Assembly: GCF_000023445.1 (NCBI RefSeq)
Contig: NC_012881.1
Span: forward strand, 1,679,501-1,743,500
Source of the DNA: Maridesulfovibrio salexigens DSM 2638
GTDB taxonomy: Bacteria; Desulfobacterota; Desulfovibrionia; Desulfovibrionales; Desulfovibrionaceae
Direction of reading: 5' to 3'
Length of the DNA stretch: 64,000 bases
A program made the translations under genes and the position numbers. This document shows, piece by piece, positions 1 through 9,130 of this stretch. The notes beneath the pieces are model-generated. The model was not told the origin of the DNA. It did not search any database and saw only the letters and a list, made by a program, of their open reading frames with translations. Each line of letters starts with the position of its first letter. Position 1 is the first letter of the stretch.

Positions 1-1206
1 GGTGTAACAACCGATATCAGAAGAACATACAGCATCAGGACCGAATACCTTTTTAACTGCGTAGTAGGCGGCACGGTGTGTACAGCCTGCACAGAGGTTC
101 GGCGGACGCATGGGCAGTCCTTCTTCTGCGGGACAGCTTTCGATCTTTTCGGCTTCCATACCCAGAACTTCGCGGATAATCGCGGTGATGTTCAGGGTGG
201 AGTATTCGTCATTCAGCGGCAGCAGTGCGTTATCTTTACCGATTACTTCTACTGCAATAGAGTTCTTCTGGGCCAGAATCCTGATTTCATTTTCAAGGAA
301 AGGCTCAAGCTCTTCGAGGACAACAACTTTTTCTACGGAAGAGATAAAGTCGGTAATCATCTTGGTGGGCAGCGGATAAGTGAAGCCCAACTCAAGGATT
401 TTAAATTTATCGGCAAGGCCGGTATCAGCCAGTGCATCTGCGAGATAAGCTCTACAGATACCGGAAGCTACAATACCGATTTTTCCGTTGCCGGAAATTT
501 TGTTGTACTTGGAGGTTTCTGCCATTTCACGCAGCTTTTCTAGCTTTTCAAGAAGATCTACGTGCATTCTGCGGGCAAAAGCCGGGATTGGTACGAACTG
601 AGCGGGATTCTTTTTGAATCCTTCAGCAGGAGCAAGCTTGGCGATATCACCGTATTCAACCGGACCGCGAAGATGGTTGACTCGGGTGGTGGTGCGAAGC
701 AGGAACGGAGCAGACATCTCGCGGGACATATTCAGCGCATCGCGGGTCATATCCTTGGCTTCCTGAGCTGTGGAAGGCTCGAAGCAGGGCATACCGGCAA
801 GGCGTGCGTAGTAGCGGTTGTCCTGTTCGTTCTGGCTTGAGTGGCATCCGGGGTCGTCTGCGGAAAGCAGTACCATACCGCCGGGGGTGCCGGTGTAAGC
901 CAGAGTCATGAGCGGGTCGGCAGCAACGTTTACGCCGACATGCTTCATAGTGGTCAGGGTCATTGCACCTGCGAGAGTGGCACCACCGCCAACTTCAAGT
1001 GCGACCTTTTCATTAACCGAGTATTCAAAAGTGAAGTCGCCTTCAGGAGAAAGGCGGAAGAAAGTGTCCGGAACTTCGGAGGAGGGGGTGCCGGGGTAGC
1101 ATGTAACTACCTGGATACCGGCTTCAATTGCGCCTCTGACAATGGCTTCATTGCCGAGAAGCAGCTTTTTCATGCCCGGACTGTCCTTGAGAAGTGGGTG
1201 AGCCAT
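1..1206 (-). CDS. iorA: indolepyruvate:ferredoxin oxidoreductase alpha subunit (partial)
   Basis: This is the N-terminal 402 codons of IorA; the C-terminus lies beyond the left edge. The enzyme is cytoplasmic and oxidatively decarboxylates aryl pyruvates (indolepyruvate, phenylpyruvate) to acyl-CoA, reducing ferredoxin. The N-terminal pyrimidine-binding half shows CYPGTPSSEV at residues 36-45 and VNEK at 64-67. The TPP-binding half begins to appear with CAGCTHR at 372-378 and SSDIGCYT at 395-402. The C-terminal 2[4Fe-4S] ferredoxin domain would be outside the window. The ATG is preceded by TAAGGAG. The TPR gene lies upstream on the same strand with a 153-bp gap. The family call is firm from these motifs. 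Confidence 0.93.
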   Translation of the reverse strand, partial: MAHPLLKDSPGMKKLLLGNEAIVRGAIEAGIQVVTCYPGTPSSEVPDTFFRLSPEGDFTFEYSVNEKVALEVGGGATLAGAMTLTTMKHVGVNVAADPLMTLAYTGTPGGMVLLSADDPGCHSSQNEQDNRYYARLAGMPCFEPSTAQEAKDMTRDALNMSREMSAPFLLRTTTRVNHLRGPVEYGDIAKLAPAEGFKKNPAQFVPIPAFARRMHVDLLEKLEKLREMAETSKYNKISGNGKIGIVASGICRAYLADALADTGLADKFKILELGFTYPLPTKMITDFISSVEKVVVLEELEPFLENEIRILAQKNSIAVEVIGKDNALLPLNDEYSTLNITAIIREVLGMEAEKIESCPAEEGLPMRPPNLCAGCTHRAAYYAVKKVFGPDAVCSSDIGCYT

Positions 1207-1359
1207 GAATGTGCTCCTTAGGTCATGGGGTTAACAGAATGTTCACAAACGCACGACTGGTTAGTCTCAGCGGGGATCCGGCCCCTATGGTTAATGCCGG
1301 AGCCCCGTTCTGCGGCTTATCGTGTACCGTCGTACACTTATGATCAGCCTGTGTTAAAT

Positions 1360-2010
1360 TTAGATTTTAGCCTTGAGCTCTTTGATTTTGAACTCAAAGA
1401 AAGAAGCTTCCTGAGGAGAACTGGTCAGCAATGCCTGATAAGCCTGAATTGCAACCTGAGCGTTGCCGGCTTTCTCTGCTGCTTCACCAAGCAGTCTGTT
1501 GATGGAAGATGCGTAAGATGCACCTGCGCTCTCTTTCATTTTCTGAAGAACGGTAACTGCTTCACCTGCTTTGTTCTCAAGCATCAGGCATTTAGCCTGT
1601 CCGAGAGCAGCAACAGGTGCCATCTCGGGAGAAGTTTTGGCAATAGCAGCCCATACTGCTTTAGCATCGGCATAACTACCTGCGTCCATCCATGCCTTGG
1701 CGAGGGCAAGTTGCACTGCGGGCTTCATGGATGCGGGAACATCTTTTTCAAAAGCAGACAGTTCTTCAGCCTGTTTTGCTCCGCTGTACTTGATCAGGAT
1801 AGTTCCCATTTCGCTTTGGGCTTTGATCAGTTTCTGCTGGTTCATGTATTTGAACCCGGAGACGCCACCGGCGATAAGAATAATAGCCGCAACCCCGGCT
1901 GCAATCATCTTTCCGTTCTTAATAATGTAGTCAAGGATAGGGTGCAGGGTGTCGGGGGTGGATTCGTGAACCTGATTCAGAATGTCCTGTGTGTTGTTTT
2001 GTTCTTCCAT
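1360..2010 (-). CDS. TPR-containing membrane-anchored protein (YfgM-like)
   Basis: A 216-residue protein with a short cytoplasmic N-terminus, one transmembrane segment at about residues 36-53 (AAGVAAIILIAGGVSGF), and an alanine-rich helical remainder that reads as degenerate tetratricopeptide repeats (for example AVQLALAKAWMDAGSYADAKAVW). This is the architecture of YfgM-type ancillary proteins that scaffold envelope factors. No enzyme motif is visible. It has its own good promoter (TTGACC-17-TATATA, 2058-2086) and lies upstream of iorA on the same strand, though a 153-bp gap with a small hairpin separates them. The exact role is unknown. Confidence 0.85.
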   Translation of the reverse strand: MEEQNNTQDILNQVHESTPDTLHPILDYIIKNGKMIAAGVAAIILIAGGVSGFKYMNQQKLIKAQSEMGTILIKYSGAKQAEELSAFEKDVPASMKPAVQLALAKAWMDAGSYADAKAVWAAIAKTSPEMAPVAALGQAKCLMLENKAGEAVTVLQKMKESAGASYASSINRLLGEAAEKAGNAQVAIQAYQALLTSSPQEASFFEFKIKELKAKI

Positions 2011-2057
2011 TTTAAAGGAAAGCCTCCATGAAAATTTTATACAAAGTTGAAGTGCGC

Positions 2058-2086
2058 TATATAATGCAGTCTGACAAAAAGGTCAA
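2058..2086 (-). promoter_or_regulatory. sigma70-type promoter for the TPR gene
   Basis: On the minus strand TTGACC (2086-2081) is followed after 17 nt by TATATA (2063-2058), about 50 nt before the TPR start codon. The call rests on consensus match and position only. Confidence 0.6.
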
Positions 2087-2318
2087 AAGCGAAAAGTTAA
2101 AATAACGTCCCGTAAAATTTGACTTATTGCTAAAGTGCTTGAAAAAGATGACAAAAAAAGAAAAAATAATTTTACATATTTTACGTCAAAACCTCCTGCT
2201 GATGGCTATCATTGGTAAATGGTAGTTGACTTTTTTGCAATATCCTTAGTAGCCAAAAAGAATCAATCGGCGGAAAAAATAATATTTCAGTCAATATAAA
2301 TGTTTTTGAGGTGGAATA

Positions 2319-3578
2319 ATGAGCCATTCTGAAGCAATGAAAGCTGTGGCTGTAAAGGCCAAGGAAGCTTCCCGAAAAATAGCCTGTGCCGACGGCACCG
2401 CAAGGAATGCGGCCATCATCGAGCTGGCTGCTTTGCTGGAGCAGGAAAAAGAATTTATTTTTGCAGAGAATAAAAAGGATCTCGATGCAGCTAAAGAGCG
2501 TGGTTTGGATCAGGCCCGCTTGCAGCGTCTGGAAATTACCCCTTCTGTTTTGGAGTATATGATTCAAGGCTGCAACGAGGTTGCCGGACAGGCTGATCCT
2601 GTAGGCGAAATTGAGAAGATGGAACGCCGCCCCAACGGTATGATGGTTGGCAAAATGCGTATCCCTCTGGGCGTGATTATGATGATTTTCGAATCTCGTC
2701 CAAATGTTACTGTCGATGCCGCTGTACTTTGTCTCAAGGCCGGTAACTCAGTCATTCTGCGCGGTGGATCAGAGGCAATTCATTCTAACCTTGCGCTTGC
2801 TTCTTTGTTGCAGAAGGCTCTCGGCAAGGCAGATCTTCCTGCTGAGGCTGTACAGGTTGTCGAAGTTACTGACCGTGAAGCCGTTGGAGAACTGCTCAAG
2901 TTGGATGAGTATATTGACGTAGTCATTCCCCGCGGTGGTGAAGGGCTGATTCGCGCAGTTGTCTCTCAGGCAACAATGCCTGTGCTCAAGCACTACAAAG
3001 GCGTATGCCATATGTATGTAGATAGTGATTGTGAGATTCCCGAGGCAATGGACATTATCAAAAATGCCAAGACTCAGAAGCCCGCAGCCTGCAACTCTCT
3101 TGAGTGTCTGCTTGTCCATGAAGATATTGCAAAGGAAATTCTGCCTTCCCTTGGTGTTCTGCTTGGAGCATGCGGTGTGACTATGAAAGGTTGTCCTCGC
3201 GCGATGCCTCTGCTCGGGCCCAAGGCTATTGCTGCGGATTTCGATGATTGGGGTATGGAATATCTGGATCTTATCCTTTGTGTTAAAGTTGTCAGCACTC
3301 AGGATGAAGCTCAGGATCACATTTCCCGCTATGGTTCCAACCATAGTGAGGTTATCCTGACTAAGAACCATGATCGCGCTATGCGATTCATCCGCGAAGT
3401 TGATGCTTCTATGGTCGGTGTTAACGCGTCTACCCGTTTCAACGATGGCGGACAGCTCGGACTTGGTGCGGAGATCGGTATTTCCACCTCCAAGCTTCAT
3501 TCTTACGGTCCTATGGGGGCAACTGAACTTACTTCAACTAAGTTCGTACTCCTTGGTAATTGGGATGTTAGAAATTAG
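2319..3578 (+). CDS. proA: glutamate-5-semialdehyde dehydrogenase (gamma-glutamyl phosphate reductase)
   Basis: Second enzyme of proline biosynthesis: it reduces gamma-glutamyl phosphate to glutamate-5-semialdehyde with NADPH in the cytoplasm. The 419-residue length is normal for ProA. Visible marks include the nucleotide-binding region FESRPNVTVDAA (124-135), and the active-site stretch KPAACNSLECLLVH with the catalytic cysteine at about residue 258. The C-terminal LGLGAEIGISTSKLH block is also typical. The ATG has a GAGGTGG ribosome site. proB is not adjacent. nadD follows on the same strand after a strong hairpin terminator. Confidence 0.97.
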   Translation: MSHSEAMKAVAVKAKEASRKIACADGTARNAAIIELAALLEQEKEFIFAENKKDLDAAKERGLDQARLQRLEITPSVLEYMIQGCNEVAGQADPVGEIEKMERRPNGMMVGKMRIPLGVIMMIFESRPNVTVDAAVLCLKAGNSVILRGGSEAIHSNLALASLLQKALGKADLPAEAVQVVEVTDREAVGELLKLDEYIDVVIPRGGEGLIRAVVSQATMPVLKHYKGVCHMYVDSDCEIPEAMDIIKNAKTQKPAACNSLECLLVHEDIAKEILPSLGVLLGACGVTMKGCPRAMPLLGPKAIAADFDDWGMEYLDLILCVKVVSTQDEAQDHISRYGSNHSEVILTKNHDRAMRFIREVDASMVGVNASTRFNDGGQLGLGAEIGISTSKLHSYGPMGATELTSTKFVLLGNWDVRN

Positions 3579-3600
3579 TATTAACTTTTTTGAAATCAAT

Positions 3601-3638
3601 CCCGGTGAAAACGTATGGTTTTCACCGGGTATTTTTTT
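3601..3638 (+). terminator. intrinsic terminator between proA and nadD
   Basis: A 12-bp perfect stem (CCCGGTGAAAAC, loop GTATG, complement) is followed by a run of T at 3630-3637. It ends only about 12 nt before the nadD start codon, so it would release proA transcripts, and nadD would then rely on read-through or another promoter. Confidence 0.85.
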
Positions 3639-3649
3639 AGGTTCCAAGT

Positions 3650-4300
3650 ATGAAAATCGGTTTGTTTGGCGGTAGTTTCAACCCTGTTCACCTGACGCAT
3701 CTTGATGTCGCAAACGGTGTTTTGAAACGGCTTGGCCTTGATAAGGTCCTGTTTGTTCCGGCTGGTAATCCTTATCATAAAGAGCAGGGCGAAATGCTTT
3801 CTGCTGAGCTGCGTTATGAACTGGTGAAAAAGGCTGTACAGGGCTGTTCCGGTCTTGGTGTCAGCGATATTGATATTTCAGCAGATGGCCCTACCTATAC
3901 CGTCGATACTTTGCGCGAAGCCTCTCGTCGGTATCCAGATGCCGAACTCTATTTTATCATGGGGCAGGATTCGCTGGAGACATTCACTACATGGAAGGGC
4001 TGGCAGAGTATTCCAGAATTAGCCAATGTTGTTGCTGTGAGTAGGGCAGAAGCTGATCATGGCGCTATGTCTCAAGAATTGAAGCGTATTTTTCCTGAAG
4101 TAGTCGAAAGCGGGCAAGATGTCTGGCAAATGAAGGGCGGAAAGTCGATTTACATTATCGGAGATTTTGATTTTGTAATCAGTTCCACTTTAGTTCGTGA
4201 GGAGTGGAAAAAGGGACGGGATGTGTCCAAGCTGGTCCCGAAAGCTGTTGCTGAATGCATGAATGAAAAGGGTGATAAGCTAAAGAAATTTTGGCGCTAG
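3650..4300 (+). CDS. nadD: nicotinate-nucleotide adenylyltransferase
   Basis: Transfers AMP from ATP to nicotinate mononucleotide to give deamido-NAD in NAD biosynthesis. The N-terminal nucleotidyltransferase signature GGSFNPVHLTH (residues 7-17) carries the (H/T)xxH motif, and ISSTLVREEWKKG near residue 180 is the second ATP-binding motif. The C-terminus VPKAVAECM is typical. At 216 residues it matches the family. The start sits just after the proA terminator, with a weak AGG upstream. A dispersed palindrome separates its end from the convergent glycosyltransferase gene. Confidence 0.96.
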   Translation: MKIGLFGGSFNPVHLTHLDVANGVLKRLGLDKVLFVPAGNPYHKEQGEMLSAELRYELVKKAVQGCSGLGVSDIDISADGPTYTVDTLREASRRYPDAELYFIMGQDSLETFTTWKGWQSIPELANVVAVSRAEADHGAMSQELKRIFPEVVESGQDVWQMKGGKSIYIIGDFDFVISSTLVREEWKKGRDVSKLVPKAVAECMNEKGDKLKKFWR

Positions 4301-4412
4301 CAACGGCGAAGCCTCAATAAAAGTATTTTGGGAGTCTTGAACCCTTTTTAAAAAAAAGGGTTCAAGACGCCGGAGGCGAAATCTATTTATTCCTAAAGCG
4401 CGTTAGCGCATC
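4301..4412. repeat. dispersed intergenic palindrome, copy 1
   Basis: The core is a perfect 16-bp stem (left arm 4334-4349, right arm 4353-4368, GTCTTGAACCCTTTTT) flanked by GGCGAAGCC-like, GCCGGAGGCGAA and GCGCGTTAGCGCATCAA segments that recur elsewhere in the window. It lies between the convergent nadD and glycosyltransferase genes and could act as a two-way terminator. Confidence 0.75.
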
Positions 4413-5416
4413 AAGTCTAAAATCTTTTCAAACACATCTTCGGGAGTGATGTTTCTAAGGCATTCCCGGTCTTTTTTGCAATTGCTCTTGCCGTGCAGAG
4501 AGCAAGGGCGGCAGTCCATATCAGATTCAAGAACGACATCACGTGGTCCGGCGGGGTAGAATCCCCAAGCCTTTGAAGTGGGACCGAACATGGCGATTAC
4601 GGGGGTTCCCACCGCCGCGGAAAGATGCATGGGGCCGGAATCTCCGGTGATCAGCAGTGCAGAATTCTCCAGCAGGGCGCATGTTTCGCGTAATTGTAAC
4701 TGACTGGTGAAGTTGCAGCCTTCTGACTGGGGCTCAAAAACATTGTCGTCACGTCCAATGATAGTCCACTTTATTCCAGCATCATCCAGCTTATTGATGA
4801 GCGTGATCCAGTTTTCTTCAGGCCACGCTTTGTCCGGATGGGTGGCATATGGATGCAGGGAAATGAAATCCTGTCCCAGGTCGTGCTCGTCAATCAGTGT
4901 GTGCGCGATTTCCCTTTCATCGTCAGTAAGATATATTCTGGGTATGAGTTCAGATGTAGCCGGGATGTTTTCTTCAAGGGCCGAGGCATAGCGCTGGGTA
5001 ACCCTGAGTTCCGAAAGCTTGGTGTTCAGTTTGGCGGAGCGGGTCATCTTGAACATGCGGCGTTCAAGTGAAAATTTGTTGTAGCGGGAGACCTTTCCTT
5101 TCCAGCGTGCGGCAAGGATTCTGGAACGCAGTGTGGAGTGCAGGTCGATGAGTTCGCAGCCTTCATATTCGGCGGCAATCTGTCCGGCTTTTTTTACCCA
5201 AGCCAGATCACCAAGGTCTTTTTTATCAAGGCTGATGACATTTTTGATATGAGGATTATTTTCTAATACAGGGCTGCTGGAACTTTTGGTAATAACTGTG
5301 AAGGTGCAGTTGTACTTTTGTGCCCAATACTCAATTACGCCAGTGGTCAGCACTACGTCCCCAAGGGCGCTTAGCCTGAATACTACTTTGTGATTTGTGT
5401 TTGTCATCGCGCGCAT
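4403..5416 (-). CDS. glycosyltransferase family 9 (heptosyltransferase-like)
   Basis: A 337-residue GT-B fold protein of the ADP-heptose:LPS heptosyltransferase family (WaaF/WaaC/RfaF-like). It should act at the cytoplasmic face of the inner membrane, adding a sugar to lipopolysaccharide core. The N-terminus FRLSALGDVVLTTGVI is the family glycine-loop signature. LLITGDSGPMHLSAAVGTPVIAMFGPT (about residues 254-280) is the donor-binding signature, and a cysteine-rich C-terminus (CRPCSLHGKSNCKKDRECL) follows. The acceptor cannot be told from sequence. No strong ribosome site is seen; Met4 is an alternative start. Confidence 0.88.
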   Translation of the reverse strand: MRAMTNTNHKVVFRLSALGDVVLTTGVIEYWAQKYNCTFTVITKSSSSPVLENNPHIKNVISLDKKDLGDLAWVKKAGQIAAEYEGCELIDLHSTLRSRILAARWKGKVSRYNKFSLERRMFKMTRSAKLNTKLSELRVTQRYASALEENIPATSELIPRIYLTDDEREIAHTLIDEHDLGQDFISLHPYATHPDKAWPEENWITLINKLDDAGIKWTIIGRDDNVFEPQSEGCNFTSQLQLRETCALLENSALLITGDSGPMHLSAAVGTPVIAMFGPTSKAWGFYPAGPRDVVLESDMDCRPCSLHGKSNCKKDRECLRNITPEDVFEKILDLMR

Positions 5417-5669
5417 ATTTTAATGGCGAAACTCAAAAGGTCAATGTCTTTTTATCTTGTATGGAGTGGGGAGTAATGATTATTTTTTTCACTCTAACCG
5501 TTTGAACTCTTGCTAATTTTAACTTATAAATTTATTTTGTAGCAAAACCGTAGGGATTAAGACTTCTGGTCTCCCTATTTCTATTGCGCCACTATCTGCC
5601 TTCTGATACTGATGCCAGTATCAAATAGATGCCGGATGGCGTCATTCAATAACTTTAACTCAAAAATTA

Positions 5670-6731
5670 ATGCTGGAATTAATACTTTCCGTCAGTGTAG
5701 CTACACTTATTTCTGCTTACTGTTCCGTCAGTGAAGCCGTTTTTTATTCCTTTCCGTGGAGCAGGATCGAAACCCTGCGTAAGGAAGGTCATAAGTCCGG
5801 AGCGATCCTGCATAAACTGCGTTCCAATGTGGATCGTCCCATCACCGCAATCCTGACTCTTAATACTGTTGCCCATACCGCCGGAGCTGCTTTTGCCGGA
5901 GCCGCGTGGGCTTCTGTTTACGGTGTTGAAACCCTGCCTTGGTTCACGCTCGGTTTCACAGTCATTATTCTTGTTCTTTCCGAAATTCTGCCAAAGACCA
6001 TCGGTGTGGTTTATTGTGAACCTCTGGGACGGGTTTTAGCCCGACCCATGGAAATTTTAATTTGGATTTTTCTTCCGGTTATTTGGATCTGCAGTATCTT
6101 CTCCCGCCTTGTTAACAGGAAAGGGGAAGGACCGCAGGCCACGGAAGAGGATATAAGAGCTATGGTCAGTCTGACCAGGAGATCCGGGGCGATTAAACCT
6201 TATGAAGCCCTCTCAATTGCTAACATTTTGTCGTTGGACGACAAAATTGTTGAGCAAATTATGACCCCCCGGACTGTTGTGTTCTCTCTTCCTGCTGAGA
6301 TGACCGTAGCTGAGGCGCATGCCAAATACAGTGCATGGCCTCACAGCCGTATTCCTGTCTATGAAGGGGATGATCCCGAAGACATTGTCGGGGTTATTTA
6401 CAGGCGTTCCGTTTTTGAAGCGCTTGCGGATGACCATGACGATGTAAAGCTTTCCGAGTTGATGAAACCGGTCCGTTTTGCACTGGAAAATATTACACTT
6501 GATAAGCTTTTGGTGAAATTCCTTGAAAGCCGCATGCATCTGTTTGTGGTTCTGGATGAATACGGTGGAATGTCAGGGGTTGTTACCCTTGAAGATGTTA
6601 TGGAAGAGATCCTCGGTAGCGAGATTGTGGACGAGACTGATCAGGTCGTAGACATGCGCGAACTTGCCCGTAGGAGAAGAAAAGAACTGGTCGTCAGCAA
6701 GGAAGATGCTTCCGCTGACGTTTCGAAATAA
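5670..6731 (+). CDS. CNNM/DUF21 transmembrane protein with CBS pair (hemolysin/CorC family)
   Basis: Residues 1 to about 150 form the CNNM (DUF21) transmembrane domain with several hydrophobic segments. Next come two CBS domains: IMTPRTVVFSLPAEMTVAEA at about 196-215 starts the first, and LMKPVRFALENITLDKLL the second, ending in LDEYGGMSGVVTLEDVMEEILGSE. Proteins of this family are linked to Mg2+/Co2+ efflux or homeostasis. The usual C-terminal CorC_HlyC domain is missing; the chain ends in a short basic tail. The gene lies directly upstream of ccmE (13-nt gap). No clear ribosome site precedes the ATG. Confidence 0.9.
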   Translation: MLELILSVSVATLISAYCSVSEAVFYSFPWSRIETLRKEGHKSGAILHKLRSNVDRPITAILTLNTVAHTAGAAFAGAAWASVYGVETLPWFTLGFTVIILVLSEILPKTIGVVYCEPLGRVLARPMEILIWIFLPVIWICSIFSRLVNRKGEGPQATEEDIRAMVSLTRRSGAIKPYEALSIANILSLDDKIVEQIMTPRTVVFSLPAEMTVAEAHAKYSAWPHSRIPVYEGDDPEDIVGVIYRRSVFEALADDHDDVKLSELMKPVRFALENITLDKLLVKFLESRMHLFVVLDEYGGMSGVVTLEDVMEEILGSEIVDETDQVVDMRELARRRRKELVVSKEDASADVSK

Positions 6732-6744
6732 AACGGAGTACGAG

Positions 6745-7161
6745 ATGGCCAAGAAAGGTGGAAAAGGCGTTTATATTGCCGCCTTGATCCTTTTTCTCGG
6801 TGGACTGGGATATCTGATTTATTCAGGCGTTTCTCAGGACAGCGTGTATTTTCTTAATGTTTCAGAGGCCCTTGCCATGGATGAAGCCGAGCTTGGACAG
6901 GCAAGGCTGTTCGGTAAGGTCGCGCCTCAGAATATTGAGACTAAGGCTGGAGGACTCGGTGTTGCCTTTGATCTTAAGGATCAGAAGGAGAGCTCCGGGA
7001 CTATCCGCGTTGACTACAAGGGGGCCGTCCCTGATACCTTTAAGGAAGGTGTAGAGGTTATTGTGGAGGGAACATTTGTCGGCGGTAACAAGCTGTTCAA
7101 AGCCACCTCCCTGATTACCAAGTGTCCTTCCAAGTACGAAAAGGAAAACCGCGAGGGGTGA
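6745..7161 (+). CDS. ccmE: cytochrome c maturation heme chaperone CcmE (CxxxY variant)
   Basis: CcmE takes heme from CcmC and passes it to the CcmF ligation machinery on the outer face of the inner membrane. Translation most likely starts at this ATG (CGGAG six bases upstream); an upstream in-frame ATG at 6664 lies inside the CNNM gene. The 138-residue product has one N-terminal membrane anchor (about 9-28) and the OB-fold beta domain (about 33-125). The heme-attachment region reads TKCPSKY, so cysteine 127 and tyrosine 131 replace the HxxxY of classical CcmE. It starts the operon ccmEFABCD. Confidence 0.95.
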   Translation: MAKKGGKGVYIAALILFLGGLGYLIYSGVSQDSVYFLNVSEALAMDEAELGQARLFGKVAPQNIETKAGGLGVAFDLKDQKESSGTIRVDYKGAVPDTFKEGVEVIVEGTFVGGNKLFKATSLITKCPSKYEKENREG

Positions 7162-7242
7162 TCCCTGTGGTTATACTTCAAGGCTTTTGCCTTGATGTTG
7201 CCGTTTTTATAAAGATTTTATCCGTAATGGAGTAAATATAAT

Positions 7243-9120
7243 ATGCAGCTATTTGCTAACCTTTTGCTCCTCATCGCCCTGCTTGCGGCGTTGGGGGCGG
7301 GTGCTTATGCATGCTTGGCCCTGCTTACGGGCAAGAGAAGTGTGCTGGACCTTATCGACAAGGCGAATATGGCTATTGCCGGTTTGGTTACTGGTGCCAG
7401 TGTCATTCTGACCATAGCACTTGTTAACAGAGATTATTCATTTAAATACATTTACGAATACGTAGATAATACACTTCCCATTTTTTATACGCTTACAGCA
7501 TTCTGGGCAGGAGCTGACGGTTCCCTGCTTTTCTGGATGCTTTCCATTGCGATTATGGGCGTAATCTTTTCGAGACTCCCTCTTTTTAAGGAATTTTCCG
7601 AAAAAACAAGACTTTACTACTGGCTGTTTTATATGGTGGTGCAGGCCTTTTTCCTGCTTCTGCTGACCAGCTGGTCTAATCCTTTTATGGAACTTGTTCC
7701 CACTCCTGCGGATGGTCGCGGTTTGAACCCGTTGCTCCGTAACCCCGGAATGATTTTCCATCCGCCGTTGCTGTTCCTCGGTTATGCCGGCTTTACAAGC
7801 CCTGCGGCTCTGGCTCTTGCGGCATACCTTGCCGGTGAGCTTAAGTCTTGGGTTTCTTTCTGTCGTAACTGGAATATTCTGGCCTGGATTTTCCTTACTG
7901 CCGGAATCGTTCTTGGTTGCTGGTGGTCTTATATGGAACTCGGCTGGGGTGGATACTGGGCATGGGACCCCGTTGAAAACGCATCTCTCATTCCTTGGCT
8001 AAGTGCTTCCGCTTTTATGCATACAGCCATTATCCAGATTAAGCGTAAGGCGCTTCAGCGGACTAATGTCTTTTTGATGGCGCTTACTTTGTTGCTCTGT
8101 ATTTTTGCTACCTATCTGGTGCGCTCCGGTGTCGTGCAGTCCCTGCATGCATATGGTGAGAACGGAGTGGGATTACCGTTGCTGCTGTTTCAGCTTTCTT
8201 TCCTCGGTACTATTCTGGCAGTGCTTTTTGCCGGTCCCCGTCCTGAGTTCAGAACCCTTTCCGGCTTGAATAGCAGGCAGGGTATGCTGGTTATCGCAGC
8301 ATGGGCTTTCCTCGGCCTCGGCCTTGTGGTCGGACTTGGAACCATGTGGCCTGTGATCAGCAAGATGTGGAGTGCTAATCCCATCGGCCTTGATGCCCGT
8401 TTCTACAACCGCGTCTGTCTGCCTTTGTTCAGCTTGATCATTCTTATTTTTACGGTTTGCCCTTGGTATAACTGGAAAGAAGGTATTTTTGATAAGCGCG
8501 GACTGTATCTGGTTGGCGGAGCTTTCATCGGTGGTGGTGCTATCAGTTATGCATGCGGCCTGCACAATCCCCTCGGATTGATTACCAGTGCTGCGGCGAT
8601 TGCCTCCTTGGTGGGAATTCTCGGCGTGTTCGCCTTTATCCCCCAGTTGCGTAAAGTCCGTTCCATGATCGGTGTTTATGGTCTGCATTTTGGTGTAGCG
8701 CTTGTATTCCTCGGCGTGGCTTGGTCCGGACCCAACAAAATCGAACATCAGTATGTGATCAAGGAAGGGCAAAGCGTCCAACTCGGAACATACACTATGA
8801 CTTATAAAAAACTGACCGAAGGCCAGACTCCTGAAATGGCGAAGATTTCCGCAATCGTCGAAGTTTCCGAGAATGGTAAGTTTGTCGGTCTGCTCGCTCC
8901 TGAGCGCAGGCTTTACCGTAACTTTGAGCAGCCTTTTGCTGAAGTTTCAGTAATCCCCAGCCTCGGCAGCGAAATATACGCTACATTGTTGAGTGTGGAT
9001 GCCGAAGGCAACGCTACATTCAAGATGAGCCTTAATCCGCTTATTAACTGGCTTTGGATCGGCGGTACTTTAATGTGCCTGTTCGGATTCATGGCTTTTA
9101 GAAAACCGAAACTGACTTAG
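7243..9120 (+). CDS. ccmF: cytochrome c heme lyase subunit CcmF
   Basis: A polytopic inner-membrane protein of 625 residues that ligates heme to apocytochrome c. It shows the tryptophan-rich WWD signature GGYWAWDPVENASLIPW at about residues 235-252 and many transmembrane helices. A late periplasmic domain (about residues 500-595) precedes the last helix. The length is close to other CcmF proteins. TGGAG precedes the start. The gene lies between ccmE and ccmA in one operon. Confidence 0.97.
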   Translation: MQLFANLLLLIALLAALGAGAYACLALLTGKRSVLDLIDKANMAIAGLVTGASVILTIALVNRDYSFKYIYEYVDNTLPIFYTLTAFWAGADGSLLFWMLSIAIMGVIFSRLPLFKEFSEKTRLYYWLFYMVVQAFFLLLLTSWSNPFMELVPTPADGRGLNPLLRNPGMIFHPPLLFLGYAGFTSPAALALAAYLAGELKSWVSFCRNWNILAWIFLTAGIVLGCWWSYMELGWGGYWAWDPVENASLIPWLSASAFMHTAIIQIKRKALQRTNVFLMALTLLLCIFATYLVRSGVVQSLHAYGENGVGLPLLLFQLSFLGTILAVLFAGPRPEFRTLSGLNSRQGMLVIAAWAFLGLGLVVGLGTMWPVISKMWSANPIGLDARFYNRVCLPLFSLIILIFTVCPWYNWKEGIFDKRGLYLVGGAFIGGGAISYACGLHNPLGLITSAAAIASLVGILGVFAFIPQLRKVRSMIGVYGLHFGVALVFLGVAWSGPNKIEHQYVIKEGQSVQLGTYTMTYKKLTEGQTPEMAKISAIVEVSENGKFVGLLAPERRLYRNFEQPFAEVSVIPSLGSEIYATLLSVDAEGNATFKMSLNPLINWLWIGGTLMCLFGFMAFRKPKLT

Positions 9121-9130
9121 GCGGGTTAAA

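Noticed and set aside
1225-2031. 268-codon plus-strand frame opposite the TPR gene
   Set aside because: No ribosome site; the minus-strand TPR gene has a promoter, an RBS and a sensible protein.
2181-2567. 128-codon minus-strand frame overlapping the proA start
   Set aside because: Overlaps proA and its upstream region, low-complexity translation, no ribosome site.
6664-6744. Longer N-terminus for CcmE
   Set aside because: The extra 27 codons overlap the CNNM gene and put a non-membrane stretch before the anchor; the ATG at 6745 has a good ribosome site.
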